A stretch of DNA of 24,361 nucleotides, taken from the NCBI RefSeq assembly GCF_938017615.1, contig NZ_CALIJA010000136.1, positions 1-24,361 on the forward strand, in the 5' to 3' direction. Position 1 is the first letter of the stretch; the number at the start of each line of letters is the position of its first letter. Positions 16,301 through 23,307 of this stretch are shown here, piece by piece. The stretch comes from an uncultured Campylobacter sp. Its GTDB lineage: Bacteria > Campylobacterota > Campylobacteria > Campylobacterales > Campylobacteraceae. A program made the translations under genes and the position numbers. The notes under the pieces are model-generated. The model saw nothing but the letters and a program-made list of their open reading frames with translations, made no database searches and was not told where the DNA came from.

Positions 16301-16501
16301 CCGATGGTTATCGCTACCGGCGCAGGCGCTGCTAGCCGCCATGCGCTAGGAACCGGCGTCGTAGGCGGAATGCTCGCGGCATCTACAATCGCGATCTTTT
16401 TCGTGCCGCTGTTTTTCTACCTGCTCGAAAGCTTCAACGCTTGGCTTGATAGACGCGGCAAAAAAGTCCAAACTAACGAGGTGAACGATGAAAATAAATA
16501 A
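13343..16501 (+). CDS. cmeB: RND multidrug efflux pump CmeB
   Basis: The 1052-residue inner-membrane HAE1-family transporter is full length. It exports drugs, bile salts and other amphipathic compounds using the proton gradient. The proton-relay acids Asp409 and Asp410 are in GIVVDDAIIVIENV of helix 4, matched by Lys939 in GLAAKNAILIVEF of helix 10. Both large periplasmic loops (about 30-335 and 565-870) are complete, and FFINRPVFACVVSI opens helix 1. Translation is coupled to cmeA (TAATG overlap) and the 3' end overlaps cmeC by 14 bases, so the three proteins come from one mRNA. In C. jejuni the cognate pump is the main multidrug exporter and is needed for bile resistance. No truncation or frameshift is seen. 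Confidence 0.97.
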   Translation: MFSKFFINRPVFACVVSIIIVIAGVLALKNSSVEEYPQLTPPQIVVSATYSGADAQTIADVVAAPLENAINGVENMIYMESSASSSGDIRINVYFQIGTNPADAKVNVNNRVTPALTLLPDEVRRYGVTVTERSSTMLEVLAFYDPSEQMDVVEMQNYVAINVVDELKRVPGVGEAQALGTKDYAMRIWVKPELLKKFNVTTAEIIAAISEQNSQYAAGKMGEQPMNLGNPYVYAIKPEGRLKTVEEFENIIIRAQKDGNFLRVKDVADVKLGGASYNISAKFNGKEMVPVLIFMQSGANALAVVEAVNKRIDELKPNFPGELTYDVAYDTTSFVKVSIEEVIHTFIEALILVIVVMYMFLGNLRATIIPTLAAPVSICGAFIGIYAFGFSINLITLFALILAIGIVVDDAIIVIENVERILHEEPDLSVKEATTKAMGEIVAPVISIVLVLSAVFVPVAFMEGFTGVMQRQFALTLVASVCFSGFVALTLTPALCALILQKKESEPFFFVRWFNNLFSISTKIYAAGVGMVLRHVLISLVFVGIIIYAMVKLLVLTPSGLVPNEDKGSIMAMTTLPSASTLPRTEADQDFIASIAKKYPNVKDITQITGYDMLAGALRENAGAFFMKLKDWKDRPGDENSNFALAAALNGQLYGADRNSMTYVVTPPPIMGLSLTGGFELYAQSTTGKSYDEIRADMDRVTAKANQHPALKLVRTTLDTDFPQYKLYLDKEKIKMLGVSIADIFTVLNSTIGQYYINDFNLMGRTFKVYIRATQNYRDDPNDLKSLYVRSASGDLIPLNSLVRLERSLGPDSVNRFNAFPAAQIMGEPNTGYTSGQAIAAIQEVIKEELPSGYSIGWAGSAYQEVSETGKGSQAFVFGMIFVFLILAAQYERWLMPLAVLTAVPFSVFGALVFTYFRGLNNDIYFQIGLLLLIGLAAKNAILIVEFAMNEHLNNHRSIAEAAVEAAKMRFRPIVMTSLAFGLGVLPMVIATGAGAASRHALGTGVVGGMLAASTIAIFFVPLFFYLLESFNAWLDRRGKKVQTNEVNDENK

Positions 16502-17945
16502 TACTCTTTTAAGCGCCTTGACGCTTGGAATTTTACTCTGCGGTTGCAACTTCAAGCCCGTTACGCCGCAAAAACAGATCGGCTTTAAGGCGGATTACGC
16601 GAGCACGAACGTTAGCACGCAGTGGTGGAAAAGCTTTAACGATCCGCAGCTAGACGCCCTGATCCAAAGCGCGCTGGAGCAAAATTCCGACCTGCAAACC
16701 GCGCTGAATAACGTCGAGTACGCGCGGGTAAATTTAGGGCTAAACAAGCTTGAGTACCTGCCGAATGTAAATTTAAGCGGCAGCGCGGTGCGCCAAAATA
16801 ATTTCGGCAACCAGCCCGACCGCAACTCCCACGGCGTGTGTCAGATCGGCGCCGTGCTAAGCTACGAGATCGATTTTTGGGGGCGCGTGCGCAACAGCGT
16901 AGATTCGGCGCGATCGAAATTTAATGCGACGAAATACGACTACGAAACCGCCAAAAACACGATTACTAGCACGGTTGCGACGACCTATTTTACGCTACTA
17001 GCGTTAAAGCAGCAGGAGAAAATTTTAAAAGATAGTCTAAAAAGCTATCAGGATACGCAAAACTACCGCAAAAAGCAGCTCGATGCGGGCGCGGTTAGCG
17101 AGATCGTATTTTATCAAGCCAAAGCTGCGGTCCAAAGCGCCGAGGCGAGCCTCATAAGCGTGCAAAATCAGCTCTCCGCAGCTCAAACTTCGCTAAATAT
17201 CCTAACGGGCAAGAGCTACGATGAAATTTTACGCGGCGCTCCGCAGACCGCCGCGAAAATGCCTAGCGCTCCGCAAATTCCAAGCGGAATCCCAAGCGAC
17301 GTGATCCTGCACCGCCCCGACGTCGCAAGCTCGCTCGAAAATCTGCGTGCAAGCAACTTCTTAGTGGGCATCGCCAAGGCAGGCTACTTCCCTACTTTCT
17401 CGCTTACGGGCTCGGCGGGATACGCAAGCGGCGAGTTTGACAGGCTGTTTACCGCAAACGCGAGTACGTGGAGTATCGGCGGCTCGCTCGTAGGGCCGTT
17501 GCTTGACTTCGACCGCCAGAAAAGGCGCGTAGAGCTTGCAAATTTAGAGCAAAACGCGAGCTTCATCGCATACGACAAGGCGCTTAAAACCGCTTTCGGC
17601 GACGTTCGCGACGCGCTGATAGGAGTGCAAAACGCCAAACTAAGACAGGCAAGCCTCGCCGATCTCGTCGCTTCGCAAAGCAAAATTTATTCAAACGCCT
17701 CAAGCAGGTATCAGGCGGGCTACAGCGACCATCTGGAGTTTTTGGATTCACAGCGAAACCTGCTTAGCGCGCAGCTAAATAAAGTGCAGGCAGATCTTGA
17801 CGTGCTAAGCGCGACGGTAAACGCCTACAAGGCGCTCGGCGGCGGCTTTAGCATCGAGGATAGCGAAATAAAGGCGCTTCTAGGCGCGGAGAAGGACGTG
17901 CAGCCCGATATGTCCGCCTTCCCGAAAGATAGAATTTTTAATTAG
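16488..17945 (+). CDS. cmeC: RND efflux outer-membrane channel CmeC
   Basis: The 485-residue outer-membrane factor is a TolC/OprM/NodT-type lipoprotein that forms the exit duct of the CmeABC pump. The signal peptide ends in LLCGC with the lipidated residue Cys20. Two OEP repeats are visible: one from about 65 to 260, the other from about 265 to 460, the latter opening with IPSGIPSDVILHRPDVASSLENLRA, typical of this family. The start lies inside the cmeB 3' end, with GAGGTGAACG as ribosome site. The stop codon is directly joined to a 15-bp perfect hairpin, and a better intrinsic terminator follows about 70 bases on, which ends the operon. Confidence 0.95.
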   Translation: MKINNTLLSALTLGILLCGCNFKPVTPQKQIGFKADYASTNVSTQWWKSFNDPQLDALIQSALEQNSDLQTALNNVEYARVNLGLNKLEYLPNVNLSGSAVRQNNFGNQPDRNSHGVCQIGAVLSYEIDFWGRVRNSVDSARSKFNATKYDYETAKNTITSTVATTYFTLLALKQQEKILKDSLKSYQDTQNYRKKQLDAGAVSEIVFYQAKAAVQSAEASLISVQNQLSAAQTSLNILTGKSYDEILRGAPQTAAKMPSAPQIPSGIPSDVILHRPDVASSLENLRASNFLVGIAKAGYFPTFSLTGSAGYASGEFDRLFTANASTWSIGGSLVGPLLDFDRQKRRVELANLEQNASFIAYDKALKTAFGDVRDALIGVQNAKLRQASLADLVASQSKIYSNASSRYQAGYSDHLEFLDSQRNLLSAQLNKVQADLDVLSATVNAYKALGGGFSIEDSEIKALLGAEKDVQPDMSAFPKDRIFN

Positions 17946-17996
17946 CTTTAAATTTACGGGCAGCGCGAAATTTTAAAATATCCGTAAATTTAAAGC
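17945..17996 (+). terminator. 15-bp perfect hairpin fused to the cmeC stop codon
   Basis: GCTTTAAATTTACGG (17945-17959) and CCGTAAATTTAAAGC (17982-17996) are perfect inverted repeats with a 22-nt loop. The first stem base is the last base of the TAG stop. No U-run follows, so it may protect the mRNA 3' end or slow ribosomes, with true termination at the next hairpin. Confidence 0.6.
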
Positions 17997-18013
17997 GCAG
18001 CTCGGCTTTTACG

Positions 18014-18054
18014 GCGCAAGCGGATGTATGAAAGAAAAATCTGCTTGCGCTTTT
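18014..18054 (+). terminator. Rho-independent terminator of cmeABC
   Basis: GCGCAAGCGGA (18014-18024) pairs with TCTGCTTGCGC (18040-18050), 11 bp with one G-U, around a 15-nt A-rich loop. TTTT follows at once. This is the most convincing intrinsic terminator in the window. Confidence 0.75.
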
Positions 18055-18183
18055 AAAATTTAGCCCTGCGGCGGGCGGCAAGTCCAAATTTAAAAGATAA
18101 TCTAAATTTTAAAATAGCCGCAGCAAGGTAAAATCGTCGCTCGGCTAGGAAGCGTAAGGCAGCCGGGCTTAGTGGAGCGGCAG

Positions 18184-18265
18184 AATTCCAAGCGCCGCGG
18201 TAAAATTTTTAAGCAGCACGGCGAAATTCCAAGCAGCGCGATAAAATTCCAAGCGTCGCGTTTTA
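18184..18265. repeat. Four-copy tandem repeat, 20-21 bp period
   Basis: Degenerate units built on ATTCCAAGCRNCGCGRTAAA repeat with their AAGC cores at 18190, 18211, 18231 and 18251, so the period is 21, 20, 20 bases, close to two DNA turns. Copy 2 has TTTTTAAGC in place of ATTCCAAGC. The units sit in the gene-free gap between the cmeABC terminator and a tRNA promoter. No open frame makes sense of them. Confidence 0.6.
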
Positions 18266-18325
18266 AATTTATAAGGCGAGCGGTTACGCGCCGAAAAGGA
18301 ATTTGGCAAAATTTTAGATTTTCGC

Positions 18326-18331
18326 TATAAT
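18326..18331 (+). promoter_or_regulatory. -10 box for tRNA-Ser(GGA)
   Basis: TATAAT 15 bases ahead of the tRNA 5' end, in a GCTATAATCGCG context with a GC-rich start region as is common for stable-RNA promoters. Confidence 0.65.
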
Positions 18332-18346
18332 CGCGACTTTTAATTT

Positions 18347-18434
18347 AGATGGGTGTCCGAGCGGTTGAAGGAGCACGCCTGGAACGCGTGTAAAGTGCAA
18401 GCTTTCGAGGGTTCGAATCCCTTCCCATCTGCCA
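18347..18434 (+). tRNA. tRNA-Ser (anticodon GGA)
   Basis: An 88-nt tRNA with acceptor arms AGATGGG/CCCATCT, discriminator G and encoded CCA. The anticodon loop is CTGGAAC with GGA at positions 34-36, reading UCC/UCU serine codons. The long class II variable arm and the GGTTCGAATCC T-arm are clear. Confidence 0.96.
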
Positions 18435-18661
18435 CTACTTCGAAATTTCATCCCCGCAAAACTCTAAAATTTCGCTTCCCATTCGGCGTAAATTTTATAA
18501 ATTTAAAGCCCAAATTCCACCCTCGCCGTAAATTTAACGATCAAAGACAAAATTTCCTCCGCCGAAATCAAACCCAAAGCCGCCTAAATTTTATCTCTGC
18601 GCCCGCTATTTACCGATATTGCGCTAAAATTACTTTTAAATTTTACTTTGAAGGAGAGAAA

Positions 18662-19615
18662 ATGAGTAAAGAAAAAAGTTGCGCCTGTGCGCACGCAAAA
18701 TCCCAAAACGTAACCGACGCGCCCGGCAACAACACCGTATTTATGATCTGGCGCTTTAACGCAGACAAAACCGCCTGCAAAAAGGCTTTCGAGGGCCTTT
18801 GCGCTCTGGTGATAAATTTAAACAAAACCGCCGTTACGAGATTCGGCGCGGCTAGCGAAACAAGCTGCGTGCTGGGCGTGGGCTTTGAAGCATGGAAAAT
18901 GCTAGACCTGCCGAAGCCTTTGCCGAAGGAGCTAAAAAATTTCGAAGAGATTAGGGGCAATAAACACGCTGCGCCCGCTACTGGAGGCGATATCCATATC
19001 CACATCAGAGCGGCGAATCAAGCCGTTTGCTACGATATGGCAAGCGAGATCAGAGCCGCGCTAAAGGACGTCGCGACGTGCGAGGAGGAGATCTGCGGCT
19101 TTAAATACTACGACGGGCGCGCTATCATCGGCTTTGTGGACGGCACCGAAAACCCGCAAGGCGCAGATCGCGACTTTTTTGCCAAGGTAGGCGACGAGGA
19201 TGCCGCATACAAGGGCGGCAGCTATCTTTTCGTACAAAAATATATCCACGATATGAGCGCGTGGAACGCCGCGGGCGTAGCTGAGCAGGAGCGCGTCATC
19301 GGGCGTAGCAAACAAAACGACATCGAGATGAGCGAGGAGATAAAGCCCAGCAACTCGCACTCCGCTGCCGCTAATGTCGGCGACGATAAAAAGGTCGTGC
19401 GCGGCAATATGCCGTTTATGCAGGGCGGCGAGACGGGAACCTACTTCATCGCCTACGCAAGCACCTTTAGCACGCTGGAGTTGATGCTTGAGAGCATGTT
19501 TATCGGCCGCCCGCGAGGCAACTACGACCGCCTGCTTGACTTCAGCACTGCAAAGACGGGCGCGCTCTTTTTCGCTCCGACCTTCGATATGCTCGAGGCT
19601 TATGATGCGGGCTAA
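18662..19615 (+). CDS. Dyp-type heme peroxidase (YfeX-like)
   Basis: The 317-residue product is a dye-decolorising peroxidase that uses heme and hydrogen peroxide. The catalytic Asp160 is in GFVDGTENP (the GxxDG motif), the proximal heme ligand is His233 in PSNSHSAAAN, and the distal Arg247 is in VVRGNMPF; the spacing matches E. coli YfeX. The start at 18662 follows AAGGAGAG; a longer in-frame start at 18353 would begin inside the tRNA and is rejected. No Tat or Sec signal is seen, so it should be cytoplasmic. Its first residues hold a CACAH cluster (Cys7, Cys9, His11), unusual for the family. An AT-only 10-bp hairpin (19613-19622/19627-19636) starts at its stop codon. No encapsulin gene is nearby. 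Confidence 0.93.
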   Translation: MSKEKSCACAHAKSQNVTDAPGNNTVFMIWRFNADKTACKKAFEGLCALVINLNKTAVTRFGAASETSCVLGVGFEAWKMLDLPKPLPKELKNFEEIRGNKHAAPATGGDIHIHIRAANQAVCYDMASEIRAALKDVATCEEEICGFKYYDGRAIIGFVDGTENPQGADRDFFAKVGDEDAAYKGGSYLFVQKYIHDMSAWNAAGVAEQERVIGRSKQNDIEMSEEIKPSNSHSAAANVGDDKKVVRGNMPFMQGGETGTYFIAYASTFSTLELMLESMFIGRPRGNYDRLLDFSTAKTGALFFAPTFDMLEAYDAG

Positions 19616-19636
19616 ATTTAAATCACTTTAAATTTA
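19613..19636 (+). repeat. AT-only hairpin at the Dyp stop codon
   Basis: TAAATTTAAA and TTTAAATTTA flank a 4-nt loop TCAC and start with the TAA stop codon itself. This recalls the cmeC stop hairpin. The weak all-AT stem leaves its function open. Confidence 0.45.
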
Positions 19637-19646
19637 AAGGCGCGCG

Positions 19647-20261
19647 ATGTTTTGCGATCTAAGCCCGTATCAAAGCAGGCGCTGCAAAGAGATCATAGAG
19701 GGCAAAGTCGAAAATAATGAAAACGTCAGGGGTCTGATAGAGTTCATAGACGCTAAATTTAAAACTCGAGCGATCAGCGCGTTTTACGGCGCGGGCAGGG
19801 ACTCGGCGTGGCTTAAGATCGTGCTTCGCTTCGATAAAGATGCCGCAAAAATCACCGATAAAAAGTGCATCGAGCGCTACCTCGCCCGCACGCCGCTTTT
19901 CGAGAAACTAAACGGACTTAAGAGCTTTTATATCTCGGTCGAGTCCTTCGAGTCGCAGATCCGCACCGATCTGATCCAAGGCGCCGTAGAGGAGCTGCTG
20001 CGAAACCGAAGCGAGCTTTTAACGCCGCTTAAAATTTGGTATATCGCAGCGGTGTCCGACGCGCCCGTAGTTTTTTATTTCACGAGGCAGGACGCGGCGC
20101 GCCGCGAAGGGGGCGGAAAGATAGAACGGCTGATAAGAAATTTTATAGAGAAAGCGCAGGACGCCAAATATCTGAGCCACATGGAATTTAAGCTGTTTTT
20201 TGACAGCAAGGAGTCCGTGGATCTTGAGTACGGCGGAAATTTGTTCTATTATTTCAAATGA
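19647..20261 (+). CDS. Hypothetical protein, 204 residues
   Basis: I do not recognise this soluble protein. It is rich in charged residues, has no signal peptide or membrane span, and alternates amphipathic helices with short strands (for instance SAWLKIVLRF, KSFYISVESF, IWYIAAVSDAPVVFYF, FKLFFDSK), so it is probably a globular alpha/beta fold. The start lacks a strong ribosome site (AAAGG about 8 bases upstream). It is 31 bases downstream of the Dyp gene and opens a run of four unnamed plus-strand genes with similar strong acidic/basic patterning. An immunity-like or stand-alone regulatory role is possible but nothing visible shows it. Confidence 0.65.
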   Translation: MFCDLSPYQSRRCKEIIEGKVENNENVRGLIEFIDAKFKTRAISAFYGAGRDSAWLKIVLRFDKDAAKITDKKCIERYLARTPLFEKLNGLKSFYISVESFESQIRTDLIQGAVEELLRNRSELLTPLKIWYIAAVSDAPVVFYFTRQDAARREGGGKIERLIRNFIEKAQDAKYLSHMEFKLFFDSKESVDLEYGGNLFYYFK

Positions 20262-20281
20262 AATTTAGCTAAGGAGCGAAA

Positions 20282-20586
20282 ATGGATGCGAAGCTTTACA
20301 GAAGGTAACGCAGCTCTCGCGAGGGCTTGAGGAGGGCGGCGTGCAGAGCCTAAAAGCAGCACTAGAGGGCGACGGCGACGAGGTTAGCAAGACGCGAGCT
20401 CGCGTGATCTTAGGCGAATACTACGTGATGAAAGGGGATTTCGCGCAAGCTAGGGAGTATCTAGGGCCCGTGGCGCAAGACACCGAGCGACTGCGAGATC
20501 AATACGACGACCTGCTGGACGATGAAATTTGCAGAGCCGATATGCTTTTGGATATGATTGAGCGCTTCGGGTTTTTGGCGGAGTAA
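20282..20586 (+). pseudogene. Frameshifted TPR-like small protein
   Basis: A perfect ribosome site AAGGAGCG leads to ATG at 20282, but that frame ends after Met-Asp-Ala-Lys-Leu-Tyr-Arg-Arg. The neighbouring frame then carries on sensibly as KVTQLSRGLEEGGVQSLK and on to the end at 20586, so a one-base shift lies near 20299-20309. Translation might also begin at GTG 20341, which has a GAGGAGG site, giving 81 residues. The body, VSKTRARVILGEYYVMKGDFAQAREYL, looks like one tetratricopeptide hairpin pair followed by an acidic helix. The function is unknown. Confidence 0.6.
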
Positions 20587-20654
20587 AACGGCTCGCGATA
20601 TATGGCGGCACAATAAGCGTCGCGGCGGCGATAAAATTTTAAGATCGGAGCGAA

Positions 20655-20945
20655 ATGTCAGACTACTCATTTGAAACTATAGAGAAAATGCTGCTAAAAT
20701 GTGTAGCCGAGGGCGGCGAGCCCGAGCTTAGTTTCCGTCTGCGCGGCGCAGAGTATATGATCATCGCCTACGCCGATCGCTGCTCGTTTCAAAGATGTGC
20801 GAACGAAGCTGGCGCAAATGCGAGCGGCGAGCGGTATTTCGCCACGCTGCGGGAGCTCTACGCCGCGCCGCAGATAGACGGACTCTCGTTAAAAGAGCTC
20901 TGGAGCGAGGCAGATGAGTTTTGCTGCTTTGATTTTGAACTATAA
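20655..20945 (+). CDS. Hypothetical small protein, 96 residues
   Basis: A small acidic soluble protein I cannot place. It has a GGAGCG ribosome site before ATG. Two predicted helices (FETIEKMLLKCVAEG and ERYFATLRELYAA) flank a hydrophobic strand MIIAYAD, and it ends in CCFDFEL with several cysteines (Cys16, Cys43, Cys48, Cys90, Cys91). Such reactive cysteines suggest a cytoplasmic place. It follows the frameshifted TPR-like gene by 69 bases on the same strand. Confidence 0.6.
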   Translation: MSDYSFETIEKMLLKCVAEGGEPELSFRLRGAEYMIIAYADRCSFQRCANEAGANASGERYFATLRELYAAPQIDGLSLKELWSEADEFCCFDFEL

Positions 20946-21153
20946 GACTTCGAAATTTTATGCGACGGTGCAGTAAGCGTGCGCGGTACCGATACACGGC
21001 GTTGATAAATTTGAACGAAATAAAATTTTGAAAGGACGCAGACGGGCTCTGCCTGGGATTGCATCGCTAAGGCGTGCGACGAGGTCGGCAAATTTAGCGC
21101 CGCAAAACGCCCGAGCCGCTAGCGGTAAAATTTAAAATAAGAGCAAAAATTTA

Positions 21154-21870
21154 ATGAAAAATTTTAACGATGAGCCGCAAGAATCGCAATCCGAACAAAA
21201 TAACGCCGAGCGCCGAAATCCGCCGCAATTTGATAATAAACTCTTTGTCGTCAAAGACTACAACATAATAGTATTCTTTATTTATAACCTATTCTTCGCC
21301 CCCTTGGCGGTACCGGTGTTTCTATACATAGGGGATATTTTCCCATACTATACGCCGTTTGTTTTCGTAGCATTCGCCGTCATATCGTATCTAAACAGCG
21401 CCCATACGCGCCTTGTGCATTTGACGAACAGGAGTATCAACTACGTAAATAAAGGCAAAATCACGAAATCTATAAAATTTGATGAGATATCGCTCATAAA
21501 GCTCACTGCCACGCCGCTATTCGGACATATCGTGCCCGCTAGAAATTCCGTAGGTATTGTGTTTTCGTTCATCGTGATAGCCGTTGCGTTTGCCGGATTT
21601 TTACAAAGCCTTAGGGGATTTATAATTTTTATTATGAGCGCGGTGGGATTGATTTTGCCGTTTTTCGCCTCTAAGCTGATTTTTTCAAAGATCACGGAGG
21701 GGAAATTTAGCTTCCGCGTGATCGATACTTTGATCATCTATGACGGCAAGGGCGGATTTATCAGTTTTATGATGAGCGCGGCGGATTTTGAAAGGGTTTG
21801 CCGCTACATGCTGAAAGAGCGGCGGATCAGCCCGTCAAAATTTCAAAAGCAGTTTGTGATATTTCAATGA
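21154..21870 (+). CDS. Hypothetical membrane protein with four helices
   Basis: The 238-residue product has a polar Gln/Glu/Asn-rich N-terminus (1-33), then a hydrophobic pair at about 38-60 and 64-80, a polar section (81-125), and another pair at about 128-148 and 152-172, before a soluble tail containing a beta-rich section (FSFRVIDTLIIYDGKGG). The order of paired helices and short beta domains is like bacterial PH-domain-type membrane proteins of unknown role. There is no good ribosome site (AAGAG at a distance). It closes the run of unnamed genes. Confidence 0.65.
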   Translation: MKNFNDEPQESQSEQNNAERRNPPQFDNKLFVVKDYNIIVFFIYNLFFAPLAVPVFLYIGDIFPYYTPFVFVAFAVISYLNSAHTRLVHLTNRSINYVNKGKITKSIKFDEISLIKLTATPLFGHIVPARNSVGIVFSFIVIAVAFAGFLQSLRGFIIFIMSAVGLILPFFASKLIFSKITEGKFSFRVIDTLIIYDGKGGFISFMMSAADFERVCRYMLKERRISPSKFQKQFVIFQ

Positions 21871-22205
21871 AACGGGCGTTGCGGTCAATATCATCGCCGA
21901 AGTTTGCCCGCGCACGCCGCAAAGTTCGATGGAATTTCGCGGCAGCTCGCACCACTTCGCGCCTTGAAATTTACCGCGACCGCTTTAAATTTTAAGGCGA
22001 GGGGTTTGAATTTCAGTTCGAAACGACGCGCCGAGCGAATAAATTTCATTTAGCGAGCGGGTCTGTGGCGATTTAAAATCGGACGCTTTTGGGTCATGAC
22101 CGCGCCCCGCCGAACTAGGTAAATTCCATATCCAAAGCGTTCGGCGGCTCAAGGCTTGCGTTTAATTTAATCCACAATTACAAGCCGAATTTCAATCTGT
22201 CCAAT
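21871..22205. other. Gene-free gap between convergent genes
   Basis: No supported gene in about 335 bases. It contains a hairpin at 21960-21999 listed separately, and AAATTT-rich sequence. A short frame running from inside the upstream gene to 21995 is taken as a shadow. Confidence 0.5.
21960..21999. terminator. 13-bp hairpin between convergent genes
   Basis: CGCCTTGAAATTT (21960-21972) and AAATTTTAAGGCG (21987-21999) pair over 13 bp with one wobble and a 14-nt loop. It is placed between a plus-strand and a minus-strand gene, so it could end transcription from both sides, although U-runs are poor. Confidence 0.5.
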
Positions 22206-23307
22206 TTAAATATCCGCGCAGACTGCGTGCATCGCGGCTCCATCGTTTGCCACGGCGTAGAGGCGCCCGCCGCTAGCGAGCATGATCTGATCCGAGCCGA
22301 ATTGAAACTCGCCGAATTCCACCTCTTTTAAGATCGAGCCGTCGTCCGCGCTAATCAAAACGGGCTTATTACGGCGATCTGCGAGTAAAATTTTATCATC
22401 AAACCACGCAAAATGCTCGGTTCCGCTGGTGTCAAACTTAAAGATCACTTCGCCGCTTGCTGCGTCTACGGCGTATAGGTGCCCGCCCTTGCCCGCGGTG
22501 CCGAAATACAGCGTCTTGCATCCCTGCCGCTTACCTTGCGCATCAAAATGCACTGCTCCGCCGCGCAGGCAAACGGGCGTATATAGATACGCTCCTAACT
22601 TCAGCCGCCAAAGAATTTTACCTTTTGCGGCCGCTTTTTTGCGGGTTTGCTTGCCGCCGTTTGAAATTTTATCTTTTGCCTCGCTTGTTTCATCGCACGG
22701 ATCGCTTTTGCTTTCTTTGCAAACAGCCGCCGCGCCGTCATTTTCGGAGGAATTTTTTAAATTTTCGCCCGCCAAGCCGCTAGAATTTAGCGTGCCGCCT
22801 AAAACAGCCGCCGCACCGTTTAAATTTGACCCACCTTGCGAAGCTCTGCACTCCATCATAAAGGGTGAACTCATCCGCACGGCAAAGCCGTCAAACTCGT
22901 AGGTTCGCGCATCGTTGTAGATCTGCTTCACGGGTGCAGGAGCGTCGCCAAGCTCGGCCATTTCGCCATCTTGTATTTTGATGAGTTTTGCGGGCGAATC
23001 GACGAAGCCCTCAGTATCTCGTATTTAGCACGAAGTGACCGTCCTGCGGGTAACAAAGCGCGGAGGCGGCGAAGAAAATTTCGCGCTGTTCGTAGGCGAG
23101 CACCGATCTTTTGTGCTCGCTAAAATCGCGTGAAAACGTATCTAGTAGCACGTAGCTGGGCGTTAGCTTTGCGGCGATATTTTGTTCGCTAGGAGCCGCG
23201 AAAGCAAAATGAACGAAGGCTATCCGCTCGCCCATCTCGTAAATGCCCGTCACGCCGTGTCCGCGAAACTCCACGCCCTGCATCGCAAGAGGATATGATT
23301 TTAGCAT
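22206..23307 (-). pseudogene. PQQ-like beta-propeller protein, frameshifted
   Basis: Two reading frames form one gene. The first starts at 23307 after AAGGAG and runs 98 residues to TGA at 23011; the second frame picks up at once as TEGFVDSPAKLIKIQDGE and continues to 22206. The junction VLNTR/TEGF needs only one base removed near 23013-23019. Repaired length is about 365. The C-terminal half has PQQ-like repeat patterns such as GGHLYAVDAASGEVIFKF and LISADDGSILKEVEF. There is no signal peptide, so it is probably a cytoplasmic propeller. Residues for a cofactor are not evident. A low-complexity Ala/Asn/Ser/Lys insert (22623-22844) interrupts it. Real decay, phase variation or a sequencing error are all possible; no homopolymer sits at the junction. 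Confidence 0.7.

Noticed and set aside
18353..18661. N-terminal extension of the Dyp gene starting at 18353
   Set aside because: It begins inside tRNA-Ser and runs through AAATTT-rich non-coding DNA; the good ribosome site is at 18650-18658, ahead of 18662.
20946..21153. Short protein-like piece WDCIAKACDEVGKF before 21110
   Set aside because: About 30 codons with no start and no match to anything; could be a decayed gene copy but the evidence is too thin.
21798..21995. Frame overlapping the end of the four-helix membrane protein
   Set aside because: Starts inside another gene without ribosome site and ends in a hairpin.
22429..22902. Plus-strand frames opposite the propeller gene
   Set aside because: Pro/Arg-rich shadow frames without start signals.
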